This document shows positions 1 through 8,466 of a stretch of 47,525 nucleotides of DNA, piece after piece (the first letter of the stretch is position 1; each line of letters begins with the position of its first letter). The position numbers and the translations under genes are program-made. A model generated the notes under the pieces. That model searched no databases. It was given only the letters and a program-made list of their open reading frames with translations, and had not been told where the DNA came from. This DNA is from Bacteroidales bacterium (GTDB taxonomy: Bacteria; Bacteroidota; Bacteroidia; Bacteroidales; UBA932), in the NCBI GenBank assembly GCA_017617655.1, contig JAFZVU010000083.1:1-47525 (forward strand), given 5' to 3'.

Positions 1-48
1 GCTCCTGCCGGAAAAGATTTTCATCTGATGATCTTCGTAATGTTCCAT
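1..48 (-). CDS. 5' end of a gene, possibly ribose-phosphate pyrophosphokinase (partial)
   Basis: An ATG at 48-46 on the minus strand opens a frame that runs off the window after 16 codons. It begins one base after the engB stop codon, which suggests an operon. The visible residues are MEHYEDHQMKIFSGRS. The segment MKIFSG resembles the start of PRPP synthases (prs), in which the first strand typically reads KIFSG. A second ATG at 24-22 could be the true start. With only 16 residues this is a suggestion and not an identification. Confidence 0.35.
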   Translation of the reverse strand, partial: MEHYEDHQMKIFSGRS

Positions 49-49
49 T

Positions 50-655
50 TTATTGTTGTTTTATGTTTTTCAAGACTTCGTCTATATAGTCCAGAAGCTC
101 TTCCCTTCCGCGGCCGTCGGCCGTAGATGTAGTGAATACCGGCGGGAGTGTCTCCCAGTATTCCAGCAGGGCCTGCTTGTTCTTCTCCACCTGGGCGGCC
201 AGAGCCACCGGGCCGAGTTTGTCGCATTTGGTGAAGACTATTGCGAACGGAACCCCTTCCTCGCCCAGTTTGATGAGGAAATCCAGGTCGTTCTTCAGCA
301 AGTCGTGACGGCTGTCCAGCAGCACGAAAAGCAGCATCATGTCGGGACTGCCGAGCACGTAGTCGTCGATCATGCCCTCGATCTTCGCCCTGGTCTCTTT
401 TGAAACCCTGGCGTAGCCGTATCCGGGCAGGTCTACCAGGTACCAGCTGTCGTTTATTATGAAATGATTAATGCTTAACGTCTTGCCGGGCTTCGCAGAA
501 GTGTGCGCGAGGCCTTTGCTGCCGGTGAGGAAATTGATAAGGGAAGATTTACCTACGTTGGAGCGTCCGATGAAGGCGAATTCGGGCAGTGCTAGCTTAG
601 GCTTGTCAGCGACTGAGCTGCAACTTGCTACGAACTTTGCCTCGGCGATCTTCAT
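50..655 (-). CDS. engB: Ribosome biogenesis GTP-binding protein EngB (YihA/YsxC)
   Basis: A 201-residue TrmE-Era-EngA-like GTPase of the EngB family, which helps late assembly of the large ribosomal subunit in the cytoplasm. All G motifs are visible: G1 GRSNVGKS at 30-37, the switch I Thr in PGKT near 59, G3 DLPGYG at 75-80, G4 TKCD at 142-145, and a G5-like TSTA near 176-179. The short N-terminal extension before the P-loop and the total length are typical of the family. The start is an ATG with no Shine-Dalgarno sequence, as usual in Bacteroidota. A TATCTTTG -7 box lies 30 bp upstream. It is followed one base later by a probable prs start and is divergent from xseA. Confidence 0.95.
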   Translation of the reverse strand: MKIAEAKFVASCSSVADKPKLALPEFAFIGRSNVGKSSLINFLTGSKGLAHTSAKPGKTLSINHFIINDSWYLVDLPGYGYARVSKETRAKIEGMIDDYVLGSPDMMLLFVLLDSRHDLLKNDLDFLIKLGEEGVPFAIVFTKCDKLGPVALAAQVEKNKQALLEYWETLPPVFTTSTADGRGREELLDYIDEVLKNIKQQ

Positions 656-685
656 GACGTTTCTGGCGTGTTTTAGGTCACTGGC

Positions 686-693
686 AAAGATAG
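686..693 (-). promoter_or_regulatory. Putative -7 box for engB
   Basis: TATCTTTG on the minus strand matches the Bacteroidota primary sigma -7 consensus TAnnTTTG, 30 bp before the engB ATG in the divergent intergenic region. No TTTG -33 box is seen at the usual 19-21 bp spacing, so support comes from the -7 box and its position only. Confidence 0.5.
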
Positions 694-735
694 CAGAATC
701 AACCGAAAGAGTAAAATAAAAGTCAGACTTTTAAT

Positions 736-743
736 TAACTTTG
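736..743 (+). promoter_or_regulatory. Putative -7 box for xseA operon
   Basis: TAACTTTG matches TAnnTTTG and lies 18 bp before the xseA ATG, predicting a leader of about 15 nt. No good TTTG -33 box is visible upstream. Confidence 0.5.
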
Positions 744-761
744 TAGAAAGCGCTGTGGATA

Positions 762-2081
762 ATGGCAGGCAACGGACAAATAGACCTTCTGATGCTTCAG
801 GAACTCATCAAGGAGAGCCTGGAGGAGAACTTTGCCCGCCAGCTGTGGGTGCGCGCCGAGATATGGGACATCAGCGTCAACGCCAGCGGCCACTGCTACC
901 TCACCCTGGTCGAAAAGGACGAGGCCACATCGAACATAGTAGCAAAGGCGCAGGCCATAATCTGGGCCTCCACCTTCCGTGTCCTCCGCCCCTATTTCGA
1001 GACCGCCACGGGCGAAAAACTGCAGGCCGGCATGAAGGTGCTGCTGCAGATCAGGGTGCAGTATTCCCTGCTCTACGGGCTGTCCCTGATAGTTTCCAAC
1101 ATCGACCCCAACTACACCGTCGGCAGCACGGCGCTCGAGAGGCAGAAGATCCTCGACAGGCTTGAGAGGGAAGGCATGATGGACATGAACCGCACCCTGC
1201 CCCTGCCCGGACTGCCCAGGCGTTTCGCCGTCATCTCCGCTGAAACTGCGGCGGGCTACGGCGATTTCATGAACCATCTGCATAACAACGGCTTCGGATA
1301 CAAGTTCCACACAGAGCTTTTCCAGGCTCCCATGCAGGGTTCCGACGCACCGGCCGGCATAATCGCAGCCCTTGACAAGATTGCAGAGCGGGCGGGCGAT
1401 TTCGACGCGGTGCTGATAATAAGGGGCGGCGGCAGCAACTTCGACCTCGCCTGCTTCGACGACTACGACCTGGCTGTCAACATCGCGCAGTATCCGCTGC
1501 CGGTGCTCACCGCCATCGGCCACGAGAGAGACACCCATGTCGCCGACCTGATCGCCCACACCTACCTCAAGACCCCCACTGCGCTGGCCGACTATTTCGT
1601 GGACATATTCGCCGCCGAGGAGCAGCTTGTAGACTCCCTGGCCACCAGGATGCTGATGGCGCTGAAAGGCAAGCGGGCCGAGGCTGTGACCACCGTCGAC
1701 AGGCTCCTTTCCCGCGCTACCGGCAGCGTCCTGCTGAGAATCCAGAGAGAAAGGCGCGCTGTGGAGATGCTCCTGTCCAGAGCTGCCGCAGGCATAATTT
1801 CCGACCTTCAGGTAGCCCAGGGGCGCATAGACATGATGTTGATGCGGGCTGCCAATTCCGCCACCGGCCGTCTGCAGGCGGAGAGCCACAAGATAGAACT
1901 GCTCGAGCTGAGGCTGTCAGCCCTCAATCCCATGAGCATCCTGGAGAAGGGATTTGCCATTCCCTTGAAAAAAGGGCAGAAAGTTGACTCAGCCTGCCAG
2001 CTGACTGCCGGAGACGGCATAACAGTGATTTTTAAGGACGGCAAGGCTGACTGTGAAGTGAAAAATGTAAAAATGCAATAA
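762..2081 (+). CDS. xseA: Exodeoxyribonuclease VII large subunit
   Basis: A 439-residue XseA, the catalytic subunit of exonuclease VII, which degrades single-stranded DNA from both ends with XseB. The N-terminal OB-fold domain (about 10-115) is followed by the conserved catalytic core with RGGGSNFDLACFDD and GHERDTHVADLIAHTYLKTP, the family hallmarks. A long coiled-coil-rich segment and a short C-terminal SH3-like segment follow (LNPMSILEKGFAI...). Its stop is 2 bases before the xseB ATG, so the two subunits are translated together. The start ATG fits a TAACTTTG promoter box just upstream. Confidence 0.95.
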   Translation: MAGNGQIDLLMLQELIKESLEENFARQLWVRAEIWDISVNASGHCYLTLVEKDEATSNIVAKAQAIIWASTFRVLRPYFETATGEKLQAGMKVLLQIRVQYSLLYGLSLIVSNIDPNYTVGSTALERQKILDRLEREGMMDMNRTLPLPGLPRRFAVISAETAAGYGDFMNHLHNNGFGYKFHTELFQAPMQGSDAPAGIIAALDKIAERAGDFDAVLIIRGGGSNFDLACFDDYDLAVNIAQYPLPVLTAIGHERDTHVADLIAHTYLKTPTALADYFVDIFAAEEQLVDSLATRMLMALKGKRAEAVTTVDRLLSRATGSVLLRIQRERRAVEMLLSRAAAGIISDLQVAQGRIDMMLMRAANSATGRLQAESHKIELLELRLSALNPMSILEKGFAIPLKKGQKVDSACQLTAGDGITVIFKDGKADCEVKNVKMQ

Positions 2082-2083
2082 CC

Positions 2084-2281
2084 ATGAAGGAAAAGCTCAC
2101 GTATAAACAGGCGCTCGAAGAGCTTCAGAAGCTTGTCGAGAGCATCGAGGATCCCAAGCGCGACCTTACAACCCTTACTGACGATGTAAAGAAGGCCAGC
2201 GAACTGGCCAGATACTGCAAAGATTGCCTCAAAAAGAGTGAAGACGACATAAACAAGATAATCAATGGGCAGGAAGATTAG
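2084..2281 (+). CDS. xseB: Exodeoxyribonuclease VII small subunit
   Basis: A 65-residue XseB, the small helical subunit that wraps the coiled coil of XseA. It has the family pattern LTYKQALEELQKLVESIED near the N-terminus followed by a second helix ending in CLKKSEDDINKII. It sits directly behind xseA. Its last 17 bases overlap the start of the branching-enzyme gene in another frame, which suggests translational coupling. Confidence 0.93.
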   Translation: MKEKLTYKQALEELQKLVESIEDPKRDLTTLTDDVKKASELARYCKDCLKKSEDDINKIINGQED

Positions 2282-4256
2282 CAAGATTTACGACACCGAC
2301 CCGTGGCTGGAGCCGTACCGCGAAGCAATAGACGCGCGGCATGACAGGATCATCGCCGCCAGGGACAGCATAAAGGGCGACCACCGCAGGCTTTACGACG
2401 CTGTCAACAACCACCTCTACTACGGCCTCCACAAGGAGGGCGCCTTCTGGGCTTTCCGCGAGTGGGCCCCCAACGCCAACCGTATCTATGTCATCGGCGA
2501 TTTCAACAACTGGAAGAAGACTCCCGACTACGAGATGAGACCCGTCGGCGGAGGCAACTGGGAGCTTCTGGTGCCGGTGGATGAGATTCACCACGGCGAC
2601 AAGTTCAAATGGTTCGTGGAGTGGCCGGCCGGCGGCGGCGAAAGGCTGCCTGCATACGCATACCGCTGCATCCAGGACCCCGCCACTAAGATCTTCGCCG
2701 CAGAGGTCTGGGACCCCGCTACCCCCTACCGCTGGAAACACCGCAAACACGTCAAGGTCGACAATCCCCTCATCTACGAAGTCCACATCGGCATGAGTTC
2801 GGAGGAGGAGAAGGTGGCCACGTTCGACGAGTTCCGGCTCAACGTCCTGCCGCATGTAATAGAGCTGGGCTACAACACCATCCAGATAATGGCCCTGCAG
2901 GAGCACCCCTACTACGGCTCGTTCGGCTACCAGGTGTCGAACTTCTTCGCCCTGAGCAGCCGCTTCGGCACTCCCGAGGAGTTCAAGAGGCTGGTGGACG
3001 AGGCTCACAAGAACAACATAGCGGTTGTCATGGACCTCGTGCATTCCCACGCCGTGAAGAACGAGGTGGAAGGTCTCAGCCGTCTGGACGGCTCGCTGAC
3101 CACATATTTTCACGAAGGCCCGAAGGGCGAGCATCCTGCATGGAACAGCCGCTGCTTCGACTACGGCAAGAACGAGACTAAGTTCTTCCTGCTTTCGAAC
3201 TGCAAGTTCTGGATGGAGGAGTACCGGCTTGACGGCTTCCGCTTCGACGGCGTCACCAGCATGCTCTATTTCGACCACGGCCTCGGCCGCGACTTCAGCG
3301 GATACGGCAGCTATTTCGACGGTGGAGTAGACGAAGATGCCGTCACCTACCTTGCCCTGGCCAACATTATCACTAAAGAAGTGTTCAGGGACGCCATAAC
3401 CATAGCCGAAGACATGTCCGGCATGGCCGGGCTGGCCGCGCCCCTGGAGACGGGCGGCGTAGGCTTCGGCTACCGCATGAGCATGGGCGTTCCGGACATG
3501 TGGATAAAGTGGATCAAGGAGCTCAGCGACTGGGACTGGAGCATGGGCGGCCTGTGGTACGAGCTCACCAACAAGCGCGCCGACGAGAAGACCATAAGCT
3601 ACGCCGAGTGCCACGACCAGGCCCTCGTTGGCGACAAGACCATAATCTTCCGCCTCATCGACAAGGAGATGTATTTCTGCATGGACAAGCAGTCCCAGAA
3701 TATTATCGTGGACCGCGGCATCGCCCTGCACAAGATGATAAGGCTCGTTACGCTGGCCACCGCCGGCAACGGCTATCTCACCTTCATGGGCAACGAATAC
3801 GGCCAGCCCGAGTGGATAGACTTTCCCAGGGAAGGCAACGGATGGTCTTACAAGCATGCCCGCAGGCAGTGGAGCCTCATCAAGGACGACAACCTGCGCT
3901 TCAAGGGGCTCAACGACTTCGACGCGGAGATGATACACCTCTTCGCGGACGAGAAGCTGCTCTCGAAGCCGCACTACTGCTACCTCGCCCACGAAGCTGA
4001 CAAAGTGCTGTGCTTCACGCGCGGAGAGTGCATGTTCGCTTTCAACTTCAACCCTGAGAAATCATTCACCGACTACCGCATCGAAGCTCCTGAAGGGACC
4101 TGGGACGTGCTGTTCAGCAGCGACCGTGAGGAATTCGGAGGCTTCGGACGCATAGACGAGAGCGTCAGCCACGTCACTACAAAAAGTGACGGTAAGTCGT
4201 ACGTGAAGCTTTATCTGCCGTCACGTACGGTTACCGTCCTTAAACTGCGTAAATAA
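2265..4256 (+). CDS. glgB: 1,4-alpha-glucan branching enzyme, eukaryote-like GH13 type
   Basis: A 663-residue glycogen branching enzyme that transfers glucan chains to make alpha-1,6 branches. An N-terminal CBM48 (about 50-150, AFREWAPNANRIYVIGDFN) precedes the GH13 barrel. Visible catalytic features are the nucleophile Asp328 in DGFRFDGVTSML, the acid/base Glu382 in TIAEDMSGM, and the third-site region AECHDQALVGDKT. These variants (MALQEHPYYGSFGYQVSNFF, SHDQALVGDKT-like) match the eukaryotic starch/glycogen branching enzymes found in Bacteroidota rather than E. coli GlgB. The ATG lies inside the end of xseB (17 nt overlap), an unusual partner for an exonuclease operon. It converges on mscL with only 3 bases between the two stops, and no terminator is seen there. 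Confidence 0.93.
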   Translation: MGRKISKIYDTDPWLEPYREAIDARHDRIIAARDSIKGDHRRLYDAVNNHLYYGLHKEGAFWAFREWAPNANRIYVIGDFNNWKKTPDYEMRPVGGGNWELLVPVDEIHHGDKFKWFVEWPAGGGERLPAYAYRCIQDPATKIFAAEVWDPATPYRWKHRKHVKVDNPLIYEVHIGMSSEEEKVATFDEFRLNVLPHVIELGYNTIQIMALQEHPYYGSFGYQVSNFFALSSRFGTPEEFKRLVDEAHKNNIAVVMDLVHSHAVKNEVEGLSRLDGSLTTYFHEGPKGEHPAWNSRCFDYGKNETKFFLLSNCKFWMEEYRLDGFRFDGVTSMLYFDHGLGRDFSGYGSYFDGGVDEDAVTYLALANIITKEVFRDAITIAEDMSGMAGLAAPLETGGVGFGYRMSMGVPDMWIKWIKELSDWDWSMGGLWYELTNKRADEKTISYAECHDQALVGDKTIIFRLIDKEMYFCMDKQSQNIIVDRGIALHKMIRLVTLATAGNGYLTFMGNEYGQPEWIDFPREGNGWSYKHARRQWSLIKDDNLRFKGLNDFDAEMIHLFADEKLLSKPHYCYLAHEADKVLCFTRGECMFAFNFNPEKSFTDYRIEAPEGTWDVLFSSDREEFGGFGRIDESVSHVTTKSDGKSYVKLYLPSRTVTVLKLRK

Positions 4257-4259
4257 GAA

Positions 4260-4676
4260 TTACTTCTTGAGAGAATCGCGGATTTCGCGGAGGAGAAGGA
4301 TATCTTCGGGAGTAGGAGCCGGCTCTGCGGGCTTCTCTGCTTCCTTTTCCTTCTTGGCGTTGAGCTTGTTGATGCCCTTGATCACCATGAAGATCACCCA
4401 TGCGAGGATGATGAAGTCGAGCACTACCTGGATGAAGTTGCCATAGGTGATTGCCACCTCGGCCTTGCCGGCTGCCTCATTGGCCTGGGAGAGAACTATC
4501 TTCCACTGTGTGAAATCGACACCGCCTACGAGCAGGCCGATCAACGGCATGAAGATGTCAGACACCAGAGATGTCACGATCTTGCCGAATGCACCGCCGA
4601 TGATGACACCGACTGCCATGTCAACTACGTTGCCCTTCATTGCGAAGGTCTTGAATTCCTGAAGTAATTTTTGCAT
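4260..4676 (-). CDS. mscL: Large-conductance mechanosensitive channel MscL
   Basis: A 138-residue MscL, the homopentameric inner-membrane pore that opens under membrane tension in osmotic downshock. The N-terminal amphipathic helix ([19 protein letters not shown]) leads into TM1 (about 17-46, [20 protein letters not shown]). After a short periplasmic loop comes TM2 (about 82-101), then a charged and Pro-rich linker and the cytoplasmic bundle helix [15 protein letters not shown]. Length is usual for the family. It is the last gene of the dnaX-lptB-mscL run, 4 bp after lptB. Confidence 0.96.
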   Translation of the reverse strand: MQKLLQEFKTFAMKGNVVDMAVGVIIGGAFGKIVTSLVSDIFMPLIGLLVGGVDFTQWKIVLSQANEAAGKAEVAITYGNFIQVVLDFIILAWVIFMVIKGINKLNAKKEKEAEKPAEPAPTPEDILLLREIRDSLKK

Positions 4677-4680
4677 AGTA

Positions 4681-5442
4681 TCAGTTGCTTTGTTGGTTTG
4701 GTCGTTTATGGAGCACTGCCTTGCGCAGCTCGAAGTTCTGGCCCAGATACTTGCGGCGCACCTCGGGGTTGTTGGCCAGCTGCTCCGGAGTGCCGCTCTC
4801 GAGGATCGAGCCGTCGTAGAGCAGATAGGCGCGGTCGGTGATGGCCAGGGTCTCGTGCACGTTATGGTCGGTTATAATAATGCCGATGTTCTTCGTCTTG
4901 AGGTTGGCGATTATGTGCTGGATATCCTCCACGGCGATGGGGTCGACGCCGGCGAAGGGCTCGTCGAGCAGGATGAACTTGGGGTCGATAGCCAGGCACC
5001 TTGCAATCTCGCAGCGCCTGCGCTCGCCTCCTGACAGCTGGATACCTAGGCTCTTGCGGACTTTCTGGAGTCCGAATTCGTCGAGCAGTTCCTCGAGCCT
5101 CTCCTTGCGCTGTTCGCGGGTCATGTCGCCGAACTCCATCACAGACATGATGTTGTTCTCGACAGTCATCTTCCTGAATACGGAAGCTTCCTGCGCCAGA
5201 TAGCCGAGGCCTTTCTGGGCGCGCTTGTACATTGGCAGCGTGGTTATCTCCTCCTCGTCGAGGAAGATGCGGCCTTCGTTGGGCTTGATAAGGCCGGATA
5301 TCATGTAGAAACTGGTGGTCTTGCCGGCGCCGTTGGGCCCGAGCAGACCGACGATCTCGCCTTGTTCCACCTCCATCGAAACACCCTTCACAACGGTCCT
5401 GATGCCGTATTTCTTGACAAGGTTTGTACAGAATAGTCTCAT
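4681..5442 (-). CDS. lptB: LPS export ABC transporter ATPase LptB
   Basis: A 253-residue ABC ATPase that powers extraction of lipopolysaccharide from the inner membrane with LptFG. Walker A GPNGAGKT is at 35-42, the Q-loop is in [17 protein letters not shown] (about 81-97), the signature LSGGE at 136-140, Walker B ILLDE at 157-161 and the H-loop His at 193. The sequence [15 protein letters not shown] and the signature followed by RRRCEIAR are typical of LptB and separate it from other ABC ATPases. It starts 12 bp after dnaX and is followed 4 bp later by mscL. Confidence 0.95.
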   Translation of the reverse strand: MRLFCTNLVKKYGIRTVVKGVSMEVEQGEIVGLLGPNGAGKTTSFYMISGLIKPNEGRIFLDEEEITTLPMYKRAQKGLGYLAQEASVFRKMTVENNIMSVMEFGDMTREQRKERLEELLDEFGLQKVRKSLGIQLSGGERRRCEIARCLAIDPKFILLDEPFAGVDPIAVEDIQHIIANLKTKNIGIIITDHNVHETLAITDRAYLLYDGSILESGTPEQLANNPEVRRKYLGQNFELRKAVLHKRPNQQSN

Positions 5443-5454
5443 TGGTGATGTTCG

Positions 5455-7185
5455 TTATTTGATTTCCAGGTCCAGGTCTATTTCCATCTGCGAGAGGTCT
5501 TTGTTGCGGGCGCGCATAGACTCCGCTATCTCGCGGGTGGTGTACGGCTTGCGGGCCTCGCCGTCAGACGCTTCGTCCTTGACGTCGACTTTCAGCGCGA
5601 CATCCTTGCGGCCGAGAGTCTTCTGCAGGTCGGCCTGCAGCTGGACCATAAGGTTCTTCTCGATCCATTCCTTCTGGGCGGAATTCAGCACAAATTGGGT
5701 GACAGTATCGCTTTCCTTGTCGTAAACCGGGCTGAACTTGGTAAGGCCGGAACGGACCCTGGGGTTAGAGACGTTGTCAGTCACCTTCTTCCACGCGTCG
5801 GCAAGGGCCTCTTCGCTTATCTCTGCCGGGGTGCTGTCGACCAGCTCTATCACCTGCTCCGGCTCTTCGGCCGGGGCCTTGGTGGTCTGCATGGCCTTCT
5901 TCAGCAGGCTCGAGATAGACGACGAACTCTTGTCTTCCACGGCAGCAGCGGGGGACGGGGCAGGCTTGGCAGCCTCGGGGGCAGGAGCTGCTGCAACCGG
6001 AGCAGCTGCAGGGGCTGTGGCGGGAGCAGTGGCCTGAACTGCGGGGGCTGCTGCCTGAACTGCGATGCCTTGCAGGTCTCCTGCAGGAAGCTCTCCGCGG
6101 AGAGCGCAGAGCTTCATAAGCGCGAACTCTATCAGCAGGCGGCCGTTGCCGCTGGCCTTGTATGCCGACTCACAGGCAGTAGTGATGCCCAGAGCCTCGT
6201 AGAGGAACTTGATGCTGCACTTGCGGCTGTACTCGTCGTAGCGGGCTACGATTGTAGGCGCAAGCTCGGCCAGCACGCGGGAGGCCTTGTTGCAGCACAC
6301 TATCATGTCCCTGAAATGGGAGCTCAGGCCGGAGATGAAATGGAGCGAATTGAAGCCCTTCGACAGAATCTCGTCGAAGAGCAGCAGGCATGAAGGGTAA
6401 TCCCCGGCAAGGAAGTAATCGGTGAGTTTGAAATAGTATTCGTAATCAAGGACGTTAAGGTTCTTGATGACCATGTCGTAGGTTATATCCGTGCCGCAGA
6501 ACGCCACCGTCTGGTCGAACAGGGTCAGGGCGTCGCGCATGGCTCCGTCGGCCTTCTGGGCTATTATGTGCAGGGCGTCGTCGCTGATTGTAATGTTCTC
6601 CGCGGCGGCTATGTCCTTCATGTTGCGCACCATGTCGGCCACCGAGATACGGTTGAAATCGTAGGTCTGGCAGCGGCTCAGGATGGTGGGAAGAATCTTG
6701 TGCTTCTCAGTGGTGGCCAGGATGAATATGGCGTGTGCCGGCGGCTCCTCGAGAGTCTTGAGGAAGGCGTTGAAGGCAGCCTGGCTGAGCATGTGCACCT
6801 CGTCTATGATGTAGACGCTGTAGCGGCCTATCTGCGGCGGGATGCGGACCTGCTCGGTGAGGTTGCGGATATCGTCGTCAGAGTTGTTGCTGGCGGCGTC
6901 CAGCTCATGGATGCAGTAAGAGCGGCCTTCGGCGAACGAACGGCACGACTCGCACTCTCCGCAGGGCTCCATGTCGGGCCCGGGGTTCATGCAGTTGATG
7001 GTCTTGGCGAAGATACGTGCCGTACTGGTCTTTCCCACTCCGCGGGGCCCGCAGAACAGGTATGAATGGGCAAGCTGCCCGGTCAAGATGGAATTCTTAA
7101 GAGTGCGGGCAATATTGTCCTGTCCGATAAGGCCTCCGAAACTGGAGGGACGGTATTTTCTGGCTGATACGATGAACTGCGGCAT
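5455..7185 (-). CDS. dnaX: DNA polymerase III subunit gamma/tau
   Basis: A 576-residue clamp-loader ATPase. The start chosen is the ATG at 7185 (MPQFIVSARKYRPSSF), the conserved family N-terminus; the frame is open another 255 codons upstream, but that part is antisense to the M16 peptidase gene and looks non-coding. Walker A GPRGVGKT is at 46-53, the zinc-binding cysteines are Cys65, 75, 78 and 81, and the Walker B and Sensor 1 regions are YIIDEVHMLS and LATTEKHKI. A clamp-loader lid/collar domain follows to about 360. An Ala/Pro-rich linker then leads to a tau-like C-terminal domain. I see no obvious A-run slippery site for a programmed frameshift. A TATATTTG box ends only 5 bp before the ATG. 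Confidence 0.95.
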   Translation of the reverse strand: MPQFIVSARKYRPSSFGGLIGQDNIARTLKNSILTGQLAHSYLFCGPRGVGKTSTARIFAKTINCMNPGPDMEPCGECESCRSFAEGRSYCIHELDAASNNSDDDIRNLTEQVRIPPQIGRYSVYIIDEVHMLSQAAFNAFLKTLEEPPAHAIFILATTEKHKILPTILSRCQTYDFNRISVADMVRNMKDIAAAENITISDDALHIIAQKADGAMRDALTLFDQTVAFCGTDITYDMVIKNLNVLDYEYYFKLTDYFLAGDYPSCLLLFDEILSKGFNSLHFISGLSSHFRDMIVCCNKASRVLAELAPTIVARYDEYSRKCSIKFLYEALGITTACESAYKASGNGRLLIEFALMKLCALRGELPAGDLQGIAVQAAAPAVQATAPATAPAAAPVAAAPAPEAAKPAPSPAAAVEDKSSSSISSLLKKAMQTTKAPAEEPEQVIELVDSTPAEISEEALADAWKKVTDNVSNPRVRSGLTKFSPVYDKESDTVTQFVLNSAQKEWIEKNLMVQLQADLQKTLGRKDVALKVDVKDEASDGEARKPYTTREIAESMRARNKDLSQMEIDLDLEIK

Positions 7186-7190
7186 AATGA

Positions 7191-7198
7191 CAAATATA
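7191..7198 (-). promoter_or_regulatory. Putative -7 box for dnaX, nearly leaderless
   Basis: TATATTTG on the minus strand is a perfect TAnnTTTG match whose last base is 5 bp before the dnaX ATG. With the normal spacing of this box to the transcription start, the mRNA leader would be only a few nucleotides. No TTTG -33 box at the usual spacing. Confidence 0.5.
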
Positions 7199-7211
7199 AG
7201 AACTTTTGTGC

Positions 7212-7219
7212 TATTTTTG
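7212..7219 (+). promoter_or_regulatory. Putative -7 box for the M16 peptidase gene, nearly leaderless
   Basis: TATTTTTG matches TAnnTTTG, 8 bp before the ATG at 7228 and divergent from the dnaX box in a 42-bp intergenic region. A leader of only about 4-5 nt is predicted. No -33 TTTG at the usual spacing. Confidence 0.42.
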
Positions 7220-7227
7220 CCGTCACT

Positions 7228-8466
7228 ATGGTAAAAAGTGACGCCAAGGATATAAGGACTTTTTCGAACGGATTGCGCTTCGCGCTGAAGCATAGCAACT
7301 CCCAGGTGGCATACTGCGCGCTGAGCATTCGCTGCGGCACTTCCGTCGAGCCGGAAGACCTCGGAGGGCTGGCCCACCTCACCGAGCACATGCTGTTCAA
7401 GGGCACTTCCCGCCGCAGTTCCGCTTCTATCAACGACAGGCTCGAGAGGCTCGGCGGCGAGCTGAACGCATATACCACCAAGGAGGAGATAGTGCTCTAC
7501 TCCACCACCCTGAAGGAGGACGTACTGAAGGCCATCGACCTGCTGTTCGAGCTGGCTTTCGACTCCGTATTCTCGCCGAAGGAACTGGAGAAGGAGAAAA
7601 GCGTGGTGGTCGACGAAATCAATCTCTACAAAGACTCCCCTTCCGACTATATATTCGACGATTTCGAGAAGTTCCTGTACGAAGGCAGCCCCATCTCGCG
7701 CCACATACTCGGAAGCGCGAAGACTCTCAAGCGCATAACCTCTGCCGACCTGCATAATTTCACGAAGGCCTGCTTCCTTCCGTGCAACATGAGTTTCACT
7801 GTGGTGGGCGATTTCGAGCCGGGCAAGATTGCAGATGCAGTGGAGAAGCACATGCTCAAATATGCTCCCGCAGACTGCAGCGCCGCTCCGGTAGTAGCGC
7901 CGGAAGTCAAGGTCAACGTCTTCCGCAGGGACGAGAACAAGAAGCACCACCAGAGCAACTGCATCATAGGCGCCCCGGCCTATTCGCTGTACGACAGCCG
8001 GCGCATCGCCCTCGTGCTGCTGATGAACATCCTCGGCGGTCCCTCCTGCAACTCCCGGCTGAACAGCCTGCTGAGGGAGCGCAATGCTCTGGTATACAAT
8101 ATTGAAGCTTCATACACTCCATATTCGAAAACCGGCTGTGCACTGATCTATTTCGGCTGCGAGAAGGAGAATGTTGACAAATGCATCCAGCTGGTCATGC
8201 GCGAGCTCGCCAAGGTGCGCTCCACACCCCTCAGCAGCACGGCGCTGCGCTATGCCAAGAAGCAGATGCTCGCCCAGAACGCCATATCTTCCGAGAACGG
8301 AGAGGCCCAGGCCCTTGCCATCGGCCGCAGCATGCTTAACTTCGGCGACTACATGAGCGACGCCCAGGTACGCACCCGCGTCGAGGCCCTCACTGCTGAA
8401 GATCTGAGAAGCGTCGCCAATGAAATCTTTGCAGAAGACAAACTCTCATTCCTGATATACCGATGA
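7228..8466 (+). CDS. M16 family zinc peptidase (insulinase-like)
   Basis: A 412-residue processing-peptidase-like M16 metalloprotease with two homologous halves. The inverted zinc motif HxxEH is His50-x-x-Glu53-His54 (GLAHLTEHMLFKGT). The third zinc ligand is Glu130 in VVVDEINLYKD, 76 residues further on as expected. The C-terminal half carries the arginine/tyrosine substrate-binding region (LLRERNALVYNIEASYTPYS). No signal peptide is visible, so it may be cytoplasmic, although many Bacteroidota members are envelope-associated. Substrate unknown. Its stop overlaps the methyltransferase start as ATGA, so the two are translationally coupled. Confidence 0.9.
   Translation: MVKSDAKDIRTFSNGLRFALKHSNSQVAYCALSIRCGTSVEPEDLGGLAHLTEHMLFKGTSRRSSASINDRLERLGGELNAYTTKEEIVLYSTTLKEDVLKAIDLLFELAFDSVFSPKELEKEKSVVVDEINLYKDSPSDYIFDDFEKFLYEGSPISRHILGSAKTLKRITSADLHNFTKACFLPCNMSFTVVGDFEPGKIADAVEKHMLKYAPADCSAAPVVAPEVKVNVFRRDENKKHHQSNCIIGAPAYSLYDSRRIALVLLMNILGGPSCNSRLNSLLRERNALVYNIEASYTPYSKTGCALIYFGCEKENVDKCIQLVMRELAKVRSTPLSSTALRYAKKQMLAQNAISSENGEAQALAIGRSMLNFGDYMSDAQVRTRVEALTAEDLRSVANEIFAEDKLSFLIYR

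Noticed and set aside
2262..3992. Long open frame antisense to the branching enzyme
   Set aside because: Long antisense frames are common in GC-rich genes with C/G-ending codons; the translation is low-complexity (Val, Gly, Glu, Ala, His) with no motif.
5455..7185. Programmed frameshift in dnaX
   Set aside because: No clear A-run slippery site with a downstream stem seen in the linker region.
7186..7950. In-frame extension of 255 codons upstream of the dnaX ATG
   Set aside because: It is antisense to the M16 peptidase gene, lacks recognisable domains, and the conserved DnaX N-terminus starts at 7185.
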